NCBI GenBank assembly: GCA_040081465.1
Contig: JBEBGL010000009.1
Location: 1 to 64,000, forward strand
Source: UBA668 sp040081465
GTDB lineage: Bacteria > Actinomycetota > Acidimicrobiia > Acidimicrobiales > Ilumatobacteraceae
Length of the DNA stretch: 64,000 nucleotides
Reading direction: 5' to 3'
The translations under genes were made by a program, and so were the position numbers. Numbering within the stretch: position 1 is the stretch's first letter; the number at the start of each line of letters is the position of its first letter. The notes beneath the pieces are model-generated. The model had not been told where the DNA came from. It did no database searches and saw nothing but the letters and a program-made list of their open reading frames with translations. Shown piece after piece: positions 1-7,103 of the stretch.

Positions 1-229
1 CACGGGGCCGATTCACCGCAGCCTGGCACCAGAAGCGGGGAATGACAGTGGGAAAGACCGCTGGCGTCGGGAAAGACCGATGACGATTCGGAAAGACGAT
101 TCGCGGGCCACCGGGTAACCGATGGTCAGCCGACCCGCCGGTCTTCCTGCGTTAGGAGGAGAGTTGGGAATGGTCGTAGCACGTACGTTCAATGCCTGAT
201 GGACGGGGGTTCGATTCCCCCCAGCTCCA
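1..229 (+). ncRNA. ssrA: tmRNA (ssrA), 3' portion, 5' end outside the window
   Basis: Transfer-messenger RNA rescues stalled ribosomes. The 3' end has the tRNA-like domain seen in tmRNAs: GGACG, a T-arm with stem GGGGG, loop TTCGATT and stem CCCCC, then the acceptor strand CAGCTCC and discriminator A at 229. CCA is not encoded; the next bases are CTTTTT. No tRNA-length partner for the acceptor strand is found upstream, so an ordinary tRNA is unlikely. The tag reading frame is not recognisable and probably lies before base 1. Three GGAAAGAC copies (50-60, 69-79, 90-98) could each pair with GGTCTTCC at 140-147, as expected for alternating pseudoknot strands. The antisense frame encodes a GAGGNRTPV-type peptide, which I recall as a common false protein call over tmRNA. 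Confidence 0.65.
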
Positions 230-256
230 CTTTTTCGCGACGGTTGTGGCGCAGTC

Positions 257-292
257 GAGTGTTTCCTGCCCGTGTGCAGGCACGAAACACTC
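257..292. terminator. Stem-loop between tmRNA and the convergent oxidoreductase gene
   Basis: A perfect 9-bp stem (GAGTGTTTC at 257-265 with GAAACACTC at 284-292) can be extended inside by a short CCTGC/GCAGG helix. It lies between the tmRNA 3' end and the stop codon of the gene on the other strand, so it may serve both transcripts. A T5 run follows the tmRNA directly, but no T-run follows the hairpin, so a classical Rho-independent mechanism is not certain. Confidence 0.5.
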
Positions 293-303
293 CACACTCA
301 GCC

Positions 304-1692
304 CTAAAGCCGCTCGCCTATCAACTCGGCCATTCGGCTAAGGCCTCGCTCGCGATATTCGCCCACGCGTTTCATTGCTGCTTGGACCGCCGGTTCCTCG
401 CGTCTTGCTGGGTCGATTCGTGCTGGGTTCAGCGCGCACTTGTTGGCCCACGCGCTGATGTCGGGTTCGGCGCCGAATGCTGCTGTCGCTAACGCGCCGC
501 GGTATTGCATTCGCACCCATTCAGCGAGCGAGTTCGGGTAGACGTTCGGCGGGCACAATCGGTTGCGTTCGGTGTCGTTGTCGCGTGTCGCCTCGATGTA
601 ACCCGCCAGCGCAGCGCCGAAGCACGGGAAGCCCGACCTGATCGTCTGCAGACGAATGCGGTCTTGCCCCCAGATTGGAACCATGGGCGGACGCGGCAAT
701 CCAGAAGCGGCACAGTGAACGACCAGAGCGTCGCGCGCGACGCCAACGACGCCTTCATCGAACACGACCTCGCCGGGCTTCACGCGACTGATGTGGCCCA
801 TGCGCACAACGTTCTCGACTGTTCGAAGTAGATCGAGTTCCCAAGTTGCGAGTGTGGGCGCTTTCGCCATCGTCGGAACGACCGCACGATCGACGCGCAG
901 CATCACCTTGGCTGCCTCAAGTCGCAGGAACATCTCGTCGAGCGTCATCGCATCGGCGGCAGCGGCGAACGTATCGGCACCGAGCCCGAGGAATACTGCA
1001 GGGTCAGGCTGCACTACGGCGCGGTTCAGCATCCACGGATCACGCGGACGCACCCATGTGATTTGTCGCTGGTCGACTCCGCTCTGCAACAACCACACAA
1101 TCGCGTCGGTCGCGGTCTTCCCCGAGCCGACAATCACAAATGCGTCCGCAACTTCGGCCCTCGACGGAAGTTCGTTCACCGCGATTACGCGCGCACCTTC
1201 CGCGACGGCGAACGGTGCCGGCGTTGTCGCTGGAATGGTTGGAGCCAGATAGGTCGCGTCGACAACAGGGCGTCGTACATTCACTCGCACTCGCTCGCCC
1301 GACAACCTTGACGTGACAACATGCGCGTCGCCGTCGGGGTTGTAGTCACTGCCAGACAGAAAGGTCACCTTCCCGGATCCGATGAATCGGCGCTGCATGA
1401 TGTCGTCGTAGTAGGCAAGGATTTCCGCCAGGTCTGCGCGCTCTTGAAGTCCAGCTTCTGGTCCGTCCTGCTGAACGGCGCCGCTGCCCAGCACTGTCGA
1501 TGCCACTCCGTAGAACACCGATGCCTGGTGCAGTCTCACGAACGGGTACGCGTCTACCCAATGCCCACCGGGCGCGTCGCGACGATCGACGATCGTCACA
1601 TGCACATCGGCATGATCGATGAGCGCATCGGTGAACGCCATGCCCATGGCGCCAGCACCAATCACGAGATAGTCGGTGGTCAGCTCTCGCAT
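304..1692 (-). CDS. FAD/NAD(P)-binding oxidoreductase (flavoprotein monooxygenase-like)
   Basis: A 462-residue flavoprotein. The N-terminus reads YLVIGAGAMGMAFTDAL, a Rossmann FAD-binding GxGxxG site, followed by an acidic strand end (VDRRDAPGGHW). A second nucleotide-binding motif, VIVGSGKTATDA, sits near residue 215, as in flavin-dependent monooxygenases and related two-dinucleotide-domain enzymes. The substrate cannot be told. An upstream in-frame ATG at 1785 would add 31 low-complexity residues and run into the divergent gene at 1764, so I start at MRELTTDYLV. It is transcribed towards the tmRNA and shares a short 71-base divergent region with the small gene at 1764. Confidence 0.8.
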   Translation of the reverse strand: MRELTTDYLVIGAGAMGMAFTDALIDHADVHVTIVDRRDAPGGHWVDAYPFVRLHQASVFYGVASTVLGSGAVQQDGPEAGLQERADLAEILAYYDDIMQRRFIGSGKVTFLSGSDYNPDGDAHVVTSRLSGERVRVNVRRPVVDATYLAPTIPATTPAPFAVAEGARVIAVNELPSRAEVADAFVIVGSGKTATDAIVWLLQSGVDQRQITWVRPRDPWMLNRAVVQPDPAVFLGLGADTFAAAADAMTLDEMFLRLEAAKVMLRVDRAVVPTMAKAPTLATWELDLLRTVENVVRMGHISRVKPGEVVFDEGVVGVARDALVVHCAASGLPRPPMVPIWGQDRIRLQTIRSGFPCFGAALAGYIEATRDNDTERNRLCPPNVYPNSLAEWVRMQYRGALATAAFGAEPDISAWANKCALNPARIDPARREEPAVQAAMKRVGEYRERGLSRMAELIGERL

Positions 1693-1751
1693 TCCGAACA
1701 AGTCTTGCCGTTGCGCGGGTGGCCACGCACCACTCGCACGCCACCGCGATG

Positions 1752-1757
1752 TAGCTT
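1752..1757 (+). promoter_or_regulatory. Leaderless promoter -10 element TAGCTT
   Basis: TAGCTT followed by exactly 6 bases and then the ATG at 1764 fits the TANNNT-N6-start pattern seen before many genes in this window. It predicts that transcription starts at the A of the start codon. Confidence 0.5.
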
Positions 1758-1763
1758 GCGACG

Positions 1764-2012
1764 ATGTCGGAACCCACGCACTCAATTTCTGTTCGTCTGC
1801 AACGAACGATCGTCGAGGAGGGCTACGTGAGTGTCCCCGTCACCGAAGACTTGTTGCAGCCCGAGGCAGACGCCGAGGGACAGCGTTTCCTCGATGGCGA
1901 GAAAGTCTTCGCTGCCGCCGTCCTAATCGAGCCATCCAACGGCTGGCTTCCCGAGGGCAGCCAGGTTGGGATCCATCCGATTCAGAAGGCGCCCGATACT
2001 CCAAACCCTTGA
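1764..2012 (+). CDS. Small conserved hypothetical protein (82 aa)
   Basis: An 82-residue soluble protein with no signal peptide or membrane segment. It begins MSEPTHSISVRLQRTIVEEGYVS. I recognise the general pattern of small actinobacterial proteins with a VSVRLxRxxxExxYVSVPVTE-type start, but know no function for them. The gene is real rather than a shadow: it has a well-placed -10 element 6 bases before the ATG and no longer competing frame on the other strand. It is followed by a 69-base gap before the F420-type nitroreductase gene. Confidence 0.65.
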   Translation: MSEPTHSISVRLQRTIVEEGYVSVPVTEDLLQPEADAEGQRFLDGEKVFAAAVLIEPSNGWLPEGSQVGIHPIQKAPDTPNP

Positions 2013-2081
2013 CGTGCAACTGAGTTCAGTTTGGCCCGGTGCGGGATTGCCGCTGCCCGATCGACGGTAACAATGGAAGCC

Positions 2082-2495
2082 ATGAGCGACATCAACAGCT
2101 GGAACGCCGGGATCATCGCGGATTTCCGCGCAAACGAGGGGAAGGTCGGCGGGCAGTTCGAGGGAGTGCCACTCCTACTGCTGCACACCACCGGCGCTCG
2201 CAGCGGCAAAGAACGCGTCAACCCGCTCGCGTGCCAAGACCTCGGCGGATCGATTGCCGTGTTCGCCTCAAAGGCTGGCGCCGATACACACCCAGACTGG
2301 TATCACAACGTCACCGCCAATCCCGCGGTCACCGTCGAATTCGGAACATCGACCGGTAGCTACCGCGCGCGAGTCGCGACCGGCGCCGAACGCGAGACCA
2401 TCTGGAGCAAGCAGAAGGCGGACTACCCAGGCTTCGCCGACTACGAAGCAAAGACAACGCGCGAGATTCCGGTCGTCATCCTCGAACCTGCGTGA
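2082..2495 (+). CDS. Nitroreductase-family deazaflavin (F420)-dependent oxidoreductase
   Basis: A 137-residue protein of the Ddn-like split-barrel family, which uses the deazaflavin cofactor F420. Typical parts are visible: VPLLLLHTTGARSGKERVNPL near the N-terminus, a HPDWYHNVTANPAVTVEF core, and a C-terminal FADYEAKTTREIPVVIL. Members reduce quinones or nitro compounds in actinobacteria; the substrate here is unknown. The longer frame from 2031 adds 17 residues without family support, so I start at MSDINSW. The nitrilase gene begins 31 bases downstream with its own likely promoter. Confidence 0.85.
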   Translation: MSDINSWNAGIIADFRANEGKVGGQFEGVPLLLLHTTGARSGKERVNPLACQDLGGSIAVFASKAGADTHPDWYHNVTANPAVTVEFGTSTGSYRARVATGAERETIWSKQKADYPGFADYEAKTTREIPVVILEPA

Positions 2496-2513
2496 TCGAG
2501 CGCACGCGCGAAC

Positions 2514-2519
2514 TACCGT
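2514..2519 (+). promoter_or_regulatory. Leaderless promoter -10 element TACCGT
   Basis: TACCGT is followed by 7 bases and then the nitrilase ATG at 2527. This matches the recurrent -10 spacing in the window and supports the chosen start codon over the long upstream frame that overprints the nitroreductase gene. Confidence 0.4.
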
Positions 2520-2526
2520 GCCGCCT

Positions 2527-3435
2527 ATGAGCTTCGACGGGGTTGGCGGAACCTTGACGGTGGCGGCAGTGCAAGGCACGCCCGCATTCCTCGATCGGGC
2601 TGCCACGCTCGAGGTCGCGGCCGAGCACGTCGCACGCGCCAAAGCCGAGCTGGTGGTGTTCCCTGAGTCGTTCGTGCCGGGCTATCCCGACTGGGTTTGG
2701 CGGCGTCCGCCAATGCGAGATGGTGAGTGGTACGCGCGCTTCGTCGCCAACGCCGTGCGTGTCGACAGCGCCGACCTTGATCCGCTCCGCGACGCAGCGC
2801 GTGACGCAGGAGCGTGGATTGCACTCGGCATCACCGAGCGCTCCGATTCAGACACGCTCTATAACTCCGTTGTCTACATCGATAGCACCGGCGCAATTGC
2901 TGCTCGACATCGCAAACTGATACCTACCGGCGCCGAGCGTCTGGTGTGGGGGAACGGCAACGACCATCTGCTAACGGTCGTCGACATCCACGGTGTGCGC
3001 GTCGGCTCGTTGATCTGCTGGGAGAACTACATGCCACTCGCGCGCATGGCGATGTACGAGCGCGGGATTCACGTGCTGCTGTCACCAACGTGGGACAACA
3101 GCGACGAATGGGTACCGACGTTGCGACACATCGCGAAGGAGGGCCAGATCTTCGTCGTCGGCGTGACCGCCTTCCTACGCGGAAGCGACGTTCCGCGCGA
3201 TCTTCGCGGAGCTGCTGAGCTCTACGGCGGCGATGAAGACTTTATGTCGCGAGGTAACACGACGATCGTCGCGCCAGGCGGCGAAGTTCTGACCGGCCCG
3301 CTGATCGGCGAGGCGGGTGTTGTGCGAGCAGAACTCGACCTCTCTCGAATTGCGACGGGACGGCGAATGTTCGACCCAACCGGCCACTACTCGCGCCCCG
3401 ACGTGCTATCGCTGCATCAACCGGATCACAGCTAG
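2527..3435 (+). CDS. Nitrilase / carbon-nitrogen hydrolase
   Basis: A 302-residue member of the nitrilase superfamily, which hydrolyses nitriles to carboxylates and ammonia. The catalytic triad is visible: Glu47 in VFPESFVPGYPDW, Lys130 in ARHRKLIPTGAERLVWG, and Cys164 in SLICWENYMPLAR. The CWENYMP context is the one found in true nitrilases rather than amidases or beta-ureidopropionases. Length is slightly short of typical fungal and plant enzymes but normal for bacteria. The reading frame is open upstream to 2254, but that part overprints the previous gene. The natural nitrile cannot be predicted. Confidence 0.9.
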   Translation: MSFDGVGGTLTVAAVQGTPAFLDRAATLEVAAEHVARAKAELVVFPESFVPGYPDWVWRRPPMRDGEWYARFVANAVRVDSADLDPLRDAARDAGAWIALGITERSDSDTLYNSVVYIDSTGAIAARHRKLIPTGAERLVWGNGNDHLLTVVDIHGVRVGSLICWENYMPLARMAMYERGIHVLLSPTWDNSDEWVPTLRHIAKEGQIFVVGVTAFLRGSDVPRDLRGAAELYGGDEDFMSRGNTTIVAPGGEVLTGPLIGEAGVVRAELDLSRIATGRRMFDPTGHYSRPDVLSLHQPDHS

Positions 3436-3443
3436 AGATACGA

Positions 3444-3842
3444 ATGACGCCGCCTACCCGAATCGATCGGCTTATCGGTGTGTACGACGCTGACAGCACG
3501 GTGCGCGGCGAACTCGCTTACTGGATTGGCGCTCGTCTTGGCCGGCGACACTGCTCGCTGTGCGACATCACGCACGGGTCGGTTCGTGAGCGACCCGAGT
3601 GGAAGGCATGTCGCGCTGGGCTGCCCGTTCCGTTCGACACCTACCACCGCAACGATCAGCCTGAGAACGCGCGCACCGCCGCGAATGGGGTCGCACCTGT
3701 TGTCGTCGCCGAGACGGACTCGGGAACTGTCGTGCTGCTGTCCCCTGCCGATCTCGACGCGTGCGGAGGCTCAATCGACCTACTCGTCGATGCGATCGAA
3801 CGCGCTGCGGAAGGAGCCAACCTCGCTTGGACACCTTCATAA
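3444..3842 (+). CDS. Conserved hypothetical protein with a CSLCDITHG motif
   Basis: A 132-residue protein starting 8 bases after the nitrilase stop, so probably co-transcribed. A conserved-looking HCSLCDITHG segment holds two cysteines (CxxC) and a histidine, which suggests a metal or redox site. The N-terminus resembles VYDADSTVRGELAYWIG of other actinobacterial hypothetical proteins I have seen. No known domain can be named. It has no signal peptide and no membrane segment. Confidence 0.7.
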   Translation: MTPPTRIDRLIGVYDADSTVRGELAYWIGARLGRRHCSLCDITHGSVRERPEWKACRAGLPVPFDTYHRNDQPENARTAANGVAPVVVAETDSGTVVLLSPADLDACGGSIDLLVDAIERAAEGANLAWTPS

Positions 3843-3868
3843 TCCGCGCACGAATTCGCTTGTCGCGA

Positions 3869-4426
3869 TCACTCGGGCGGCGGCGGATCCTCGCCTACTA
3901 GTCCGTCGATCGCTTCGCGGAAGAGGTCTGCGTGACCTACGTGGCGCGCATACTCGTCGTGCAGATCGACGAGGATGCGCCGCAAGTTCGGAGACCACCC
4001 GCTGCTGCTCTTGAACGTGGAGGGTTGATCGAGCCCGCCGTTCGCGACCGCGTGCTTCCACGCTGCCCGCGATCGTTCGACCGCTCCGGTCCACATCGCG
4101 TAAAGCTCGGCGGGCGCGTCGTTGGCAGACGATTCCCAACCCCACTCCCACGGATCGTCCTTGCCCGCCCACGGCGCACCAAGCGGTTGCCCAGTCACAA
4201 ACTCGGCTGTCTTGCTGTCCTCGCATAACGCGACGTGCTTGATCAGACCGCCGAGGGTCATCGTCGACGGGGGGAACTTCCGATTCAGGCTGGCCGCGTC
4301 GAGGCCCCTGACCTTCCAGGCGAAGGTCGCTCTCGATCGGTCGAGCGCGAAGAACAGCATGTCGACCTCGCCGGCCGTCATTGATGGTTCGCGAACTGAC
4401 ATGTTCATGGTGTTGTTCTCGGTCAT
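3869..4426 (-). CDS. DinB / DUF664-family protein
   Basis: A 185-residue four-helix-bundle protein of the DinB-like superfamily. These often bind a metal through three histidines and include thiol-dependent transferases such as mycothiol enzymes. Supporting features are MTLGGLIKHVALCED with the first His, and LVDLHDEYARHVGHADLFREAIDG with the C-terminal helix and further His residues. The frame extends to 4474, but MTENNTM at 4426 is better placed: TATGTT lies 7 bases upstream as a -10. It is divergent from the WYL regulator, which may control it. Confidence 0.8.
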   Translation of the reverse strand: MTENNTMNMSVREPSMTAGEVDMLFFALDRSRATFAWKVRGLDAASLNRKFPPSTMTLGGLIKHVALCEDSKTAEFVTGQPLGAPWAGKDDPWEWGWESSANDAPAELYAMWTGAVERSRAAWKHAVANGGLDQPSTFKSSSGWSPNLRRILVDLHDEYARHVGHADLFREAIDGLVGEDPPPPE

Positions 4427-4480
4427 GAACGGCAACATATTCTGTATCCCGGACGTTCTACTACCGGAAAGCAAATTTCT

Positions 4481-5446
4481 GTGAAAACTGATGTCAGCCC
4501 AACTGCCCGCGCCTTGCTGGCTCTCGAACTCGTGCAGAGCAGTCCGGGCATCACCGCCGATCGCCTCGCCGACAAGCTTGGAGTATCTGAGCGTGCAGCA
4601 CGCCGTTACGTCGGCATCCTTCGCGAAGCCGGCATGCCGATCGATTCCGTCAGTGGGCCATACGGCGGATATCGCATCGGTCGTGGCCTACGACTTCCGC
4701 CGCTGATGTTCAGTAGCGCCGAAGCACTAGCGCTTGTGATGGCAGTGCTCGACGGACATCACAACGCAAGCGACCCGACCGACATGGTTGGAAGCGCGCT
4801 CGGAAAGATCGTGCGTGCGCTTCCCGAGTCGGTCGCCGCGCAGGCCGAAGCTGTTCGAGTGACGGCAGCACCCGCGCCAGACCGCGCAGCCGCGCGACCC
4901 GACCCCACAACAACTTCCGCGCTCGTGCAGGCATGCGCGAATCATCAACGTGTACGTCTCGACTACCGAACTGAAGCTGGTTCGCAGTGGATCGCCGAGA
5001 TTGAGCCGTGGGCTGTCGTTGTCCGCCATGGCCGCTGGTACTTGCTTTGTCATTCGTTGTCGGCCGACGCACAGCGCGCGTACCGCATCGACCGCGTGCA
5101 AGGTGTGGAGGTGCTCGACGACACGTTTAGCGCGCCGGCCGAGTTCGACCCAGTGCAGTTGCTCGAAGCGCACCTCGCCGTTGGGTGGGAGTATCAAGTC
5201 GACATCGTCATCGAGGCACCAATCGACGCTGTGCGTCCTTGCGTCGCGCCTTCGATCGGACGGCTCGAACCACTTGGCGAAACGACGACACATCTCGTCG
5301 GCACAACGAGCAATCCAACGTGGTACGTCGATCGACTGACCGCGTTGCCCGCGCCATTTCGAATCGTTGGCTGCGCCGAGTTGCAAGACGCTGCGCGTGC
5401 TCTCGGGCAACGACTGTTAACAGCAGGCCAAGCTCCGCACGCCTAA
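4481..5446 (+). CDS. WYL-domain transcriptional regulator (HTH DeoR-like)
   Basis: A 321-residue regulator. Residues 1-70 form a winged helix-turn-helix (ITADRLADKLGVSERAARRYVGILREAGMPI, then the wing SGPYGGYRIG). The centre holds the WYL region (HQRVRLDYRT, then HGRWYLLCHSL), thought to bind nucleic acid or small ligands. Such proteins often regulate a divergent neighbour; here that is the DinB gene, 54 bases away. The start is GTG at 4481. No clear ribosome binding site or TANNNT element precedes it. Confidence 0.88.
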   Translation: MKTDVSPTARALLALELVQSSPGITADRLADKLGVSERAARRYVGILREAGMPIDSVSGPYGGYRIGRGLRLPPLMFSSAEALALVMAVLDGHHNASDPTDMVGSALGKIVRALPESVAAQAEAVRVTAAPAPDRAAARPDPTTTSALVQACANHQRVRLDYRTEAGSQWIAEIEPWAVVVRHGRWYLLCHSLSADAQRAYRIDRVQGVEVLDDTFSAPAEFDPVQLLEAHLAVGWEYQVDIVIEAPIDAVRPCVAPSIGRLEPLGETTTHLVGTTSNPTWYVDRLTALPAPFRIVGCAELQDAARALGQRLLTAGQAPHA

Positions 5447-5495
5447 AGGCAGCAAAGGTTTGCATCGCGTAGCTATCGGGTACGCGCGCATCCTT

Positions 5496-6548
5496 ATGAC
5501 CACCAAAATGCACGCCCTCGTTTACCATGGCCCGAACACCAAGGCGTGGGAAGAAGTGCCTAAGCCGACGCTGATCGACGACACCGACGCGATCGTCCGT
5601 GTCGACGCAACCACGATCTGCGGAACCGATCTTCACATCCTCAAGGGCGACGTTCCCGCCGTGACGGACGGACGCATCCTCGGGCATGAGGCCGTTGGCA
5701 CCGTCGAATCCGTCGGCGCGGGCGTTAAGAACGTGAAGGTCGGCGACCGTGTGCTGGTCTCGTGCATCAGCGCGTGCGGCACCTGCCGGTTCTGTCGCGA
5801 AGCGCGCTACGGCCAATGCACGGGTGGCGGCGGTTGGATCCTCGGTCACCTAATCGACGGAACCCAGGCCGAGTTTGTGCGTGTTCCATTTGCGGACACG
5901 TCGACATATCCCGTGCCGAATGGCGCGTCCGACGAAGACATCTTGATGCTCTCAGACATTGTCCCTACCGGCTACGAAGTCGGCGTGCTCAACGGTCACG
6001 TGCAACCCGGCGACGTGGTGGCAGTTGTTGGTGCCGGCCCTATCGGTCTGTCGGCGATCATGGGCGCTCGCCTATTCAGCCCAAGCCACATCATCGCAAT
6101 CGACCTCGCTGATAGTCGCCTCGACGCGGCCAAGCGATTCGGTGCCGACGTTGTCGTCAACAACAGCCGCGAAGACGCCCTTGCCGCCGTAATGGAACTC
6201 ACCGGCGGCCTGGGTGCCGACGTCGCAATCGAAGCGGTTGGCATCCCTGCAACCTTCGAGCTGGCCACAACGCTGATTCGGCCGTGTGGTCACGTCGCCA
6301 ACATCGGTGTTCACGGCAAGCCAGCGACATTGCACCTGGAGACACTGTGGATTCGCGATGTCACCATCACTACCGGCCTCGTCGACACCTACTCGACACC
6401 GACGCTGCTGCGGCTAACTACTGGCGGCCAAGTTGACGCAGCACAGTTCGTCACGCACCACTACAAGATGAGCGACATGATCGACGCCTACGACACGTTC
6501 AGCAGAGCCGCAGATACCGGCGCGCTCAAGGTTGTCATCACGCCCTGA
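5496..6548 (+). CDS. Zinc-dependent alcohol dehydrogenase (MDR family)
   Basis: A 350-residue medium-chain dehydrogenase/reductase. The catalytic zinc site is visible in TICGTDLHILKG and LGHEAVG. The structural zinc site is the four-cysteine lobe SCISACGTCRFCREARYGQC. The NAD-binding Rossmann motif is VVGAGPIGLSAI, with an acidic strand end (IDLADSRLDAAKRFGAD) favouring NAD over NADP. It resembles secondary or broad-range alcohol dehydrogenases with the CGTDLHI signature. I start at MTTKMHALVYHG; 12 more codons upstream lack family features. It follows the WYL gene by 49 bases. Confidence 0.92.
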   Translation: MTTKMHALVYHGPNTKAWEEVPKPTLIDDTDAIVRVDATTICGTDLHILKGDVPAVTDGRILGHEAVGTVESVGAGVKNVKVGDRVLVSCISACGTCRFCREARYGQCTGGGGWILGHLIDGTQAEFVRVPFADTSTYPVPNGASDEDILMLSDIVPTGYEVGVLNGHVQPGDVVAVVGAGPIGLSAIMGARLFSPSHIIAIDLADSRLDAAKRFGADVVVNNSREDALAAVMELTGGLGADVAIEAVGIPATFELATTLIRPCGHVANIGVHGKPATLHLETLWIRDVTITTGLVDTYSTPTLLRLTTGGQVDAAQFVTHHYKMSDMIDAYDTFSRAADTGALKVVITP

Positions 6549-6593
6549 GGATGCCGCTGGCGATTGCTTTAGCGAAGCGTTACGCGCCAATGA

Positions 6594-6633
6594 TGATCTA
6601 GATCAACTCTGATATTGGAATCGATCCGGATTC
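6594..6633 (+). promoter_or_regulatory. Candidate FurA operator region (two palindromes)
   Basis: A perfect 12-bp palindrome, TGATCTAGATCA (6594-6605), lies upstream of a second inverted repeat with arms GAATC and GATTC (6618-6633) that also contains the palindromes ATCGAT and ATCCGGAT. The second site overlaps the space between a TTGGAA -35-like hexamer and the -10. In mycobacteria FurA represses its own furA-katG operon from a site in this position. That these sites bind FurA here is inference. Confidence 0.45.
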
Positions 6634-6637
6634 TGGA

Positions 6638-6643
6638 TAGTGT
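6638..6643 (+). promoter_or_regulatory. Leaderless promoter -10 element TAGTGT of the furA operon
   Basis: TAGTGT is followed by 6 bases and the furA ATG at 6650. A leaderless furA transcript is known in mycobacteria, so the arrangement is expected in a relative. Confidence 0.5.
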
Positions 6644-6649
6644 GCGGTT

Positions 6650-7072
6650 ATGACCTCCAACCCGAAGCAGCTGCTTCGCCAACACGACGTGCAAGTCACG
6701 GCACAGCGGTTGGCGGTCATGCGCGCTGTCGCCCACCGGCCACATATCACCGCCGACGAGGTGACGGCGGCGGTGACGATCGAGATCGGTTCCATTTCAA
6801 AACAGGCTGTGTACGACGCGCTCGCACTCTTGGCCAGCAAAGGAATTCTCCGGCGTATCCAGCCCGTCGGTTCGGCGGCGCGTTACGAGGATCGCGTGGG
6901 CGACAACCACCACCATCTGATCTGTCGGCTGTGCGGCGTTGTCGTCGACGTCGACTGCGCAGTCGGCTCGGCCCCGTGCCTCACCGCATCGGACGACAAC
7001 GGGTATCAGATCGACGAAGCCGACGTCGTCTATAGGGGGCGCTGCCCTCAGTGTTTGGCCAAAGGCCTCTAG
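6650..7072 (+). CDS. furA: Fur-family regulator, FurA type
   Basis: A 140-residue metal-dependent repressor. The N-terminal winged helix reads VTAQRLAVMRAV, then EIGSISKQAVYDALALLASKGILRRIQ. The C-terminal half has the regulatory histidine-rich stretch DNHHHLICRLCG and a second cysteine pair, CPQC, giving the CxxC...CxxC structural zinc site. Being directly upstream of katG (31 bases) marks it as the FurA subgroup, which senses peroxide through iron and represses katG. The operon continues into the heliorhodopsin gene, so this regulator may also set heliorhodopsin levels. Confidence 0.9.
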   Translation: MTSNPKQLLRQHDVQVTAQRLAVMRAVAHRPHITADEVTAAVTIEIGSISKQAVYDALALLASKGILRRIQPVGSAARYEDRVGDNHHHLICRLCGVVVDVDCAVGSAPCLTASDDNGYQIDEADVVYRGRCPQCLAKGL

Positions 7073-7103
7073 TTCTACAAACAACATCATCGGGAGAATC
7101 GAC

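Noticed and set aside
13..297. 94-residue minus-strand ORF with GAGGNRTPVHQALNVRATTIP
   Set aside because: It is the antisense of the tmRNA tRNA-like domain; such translations are a well-known false protein call.
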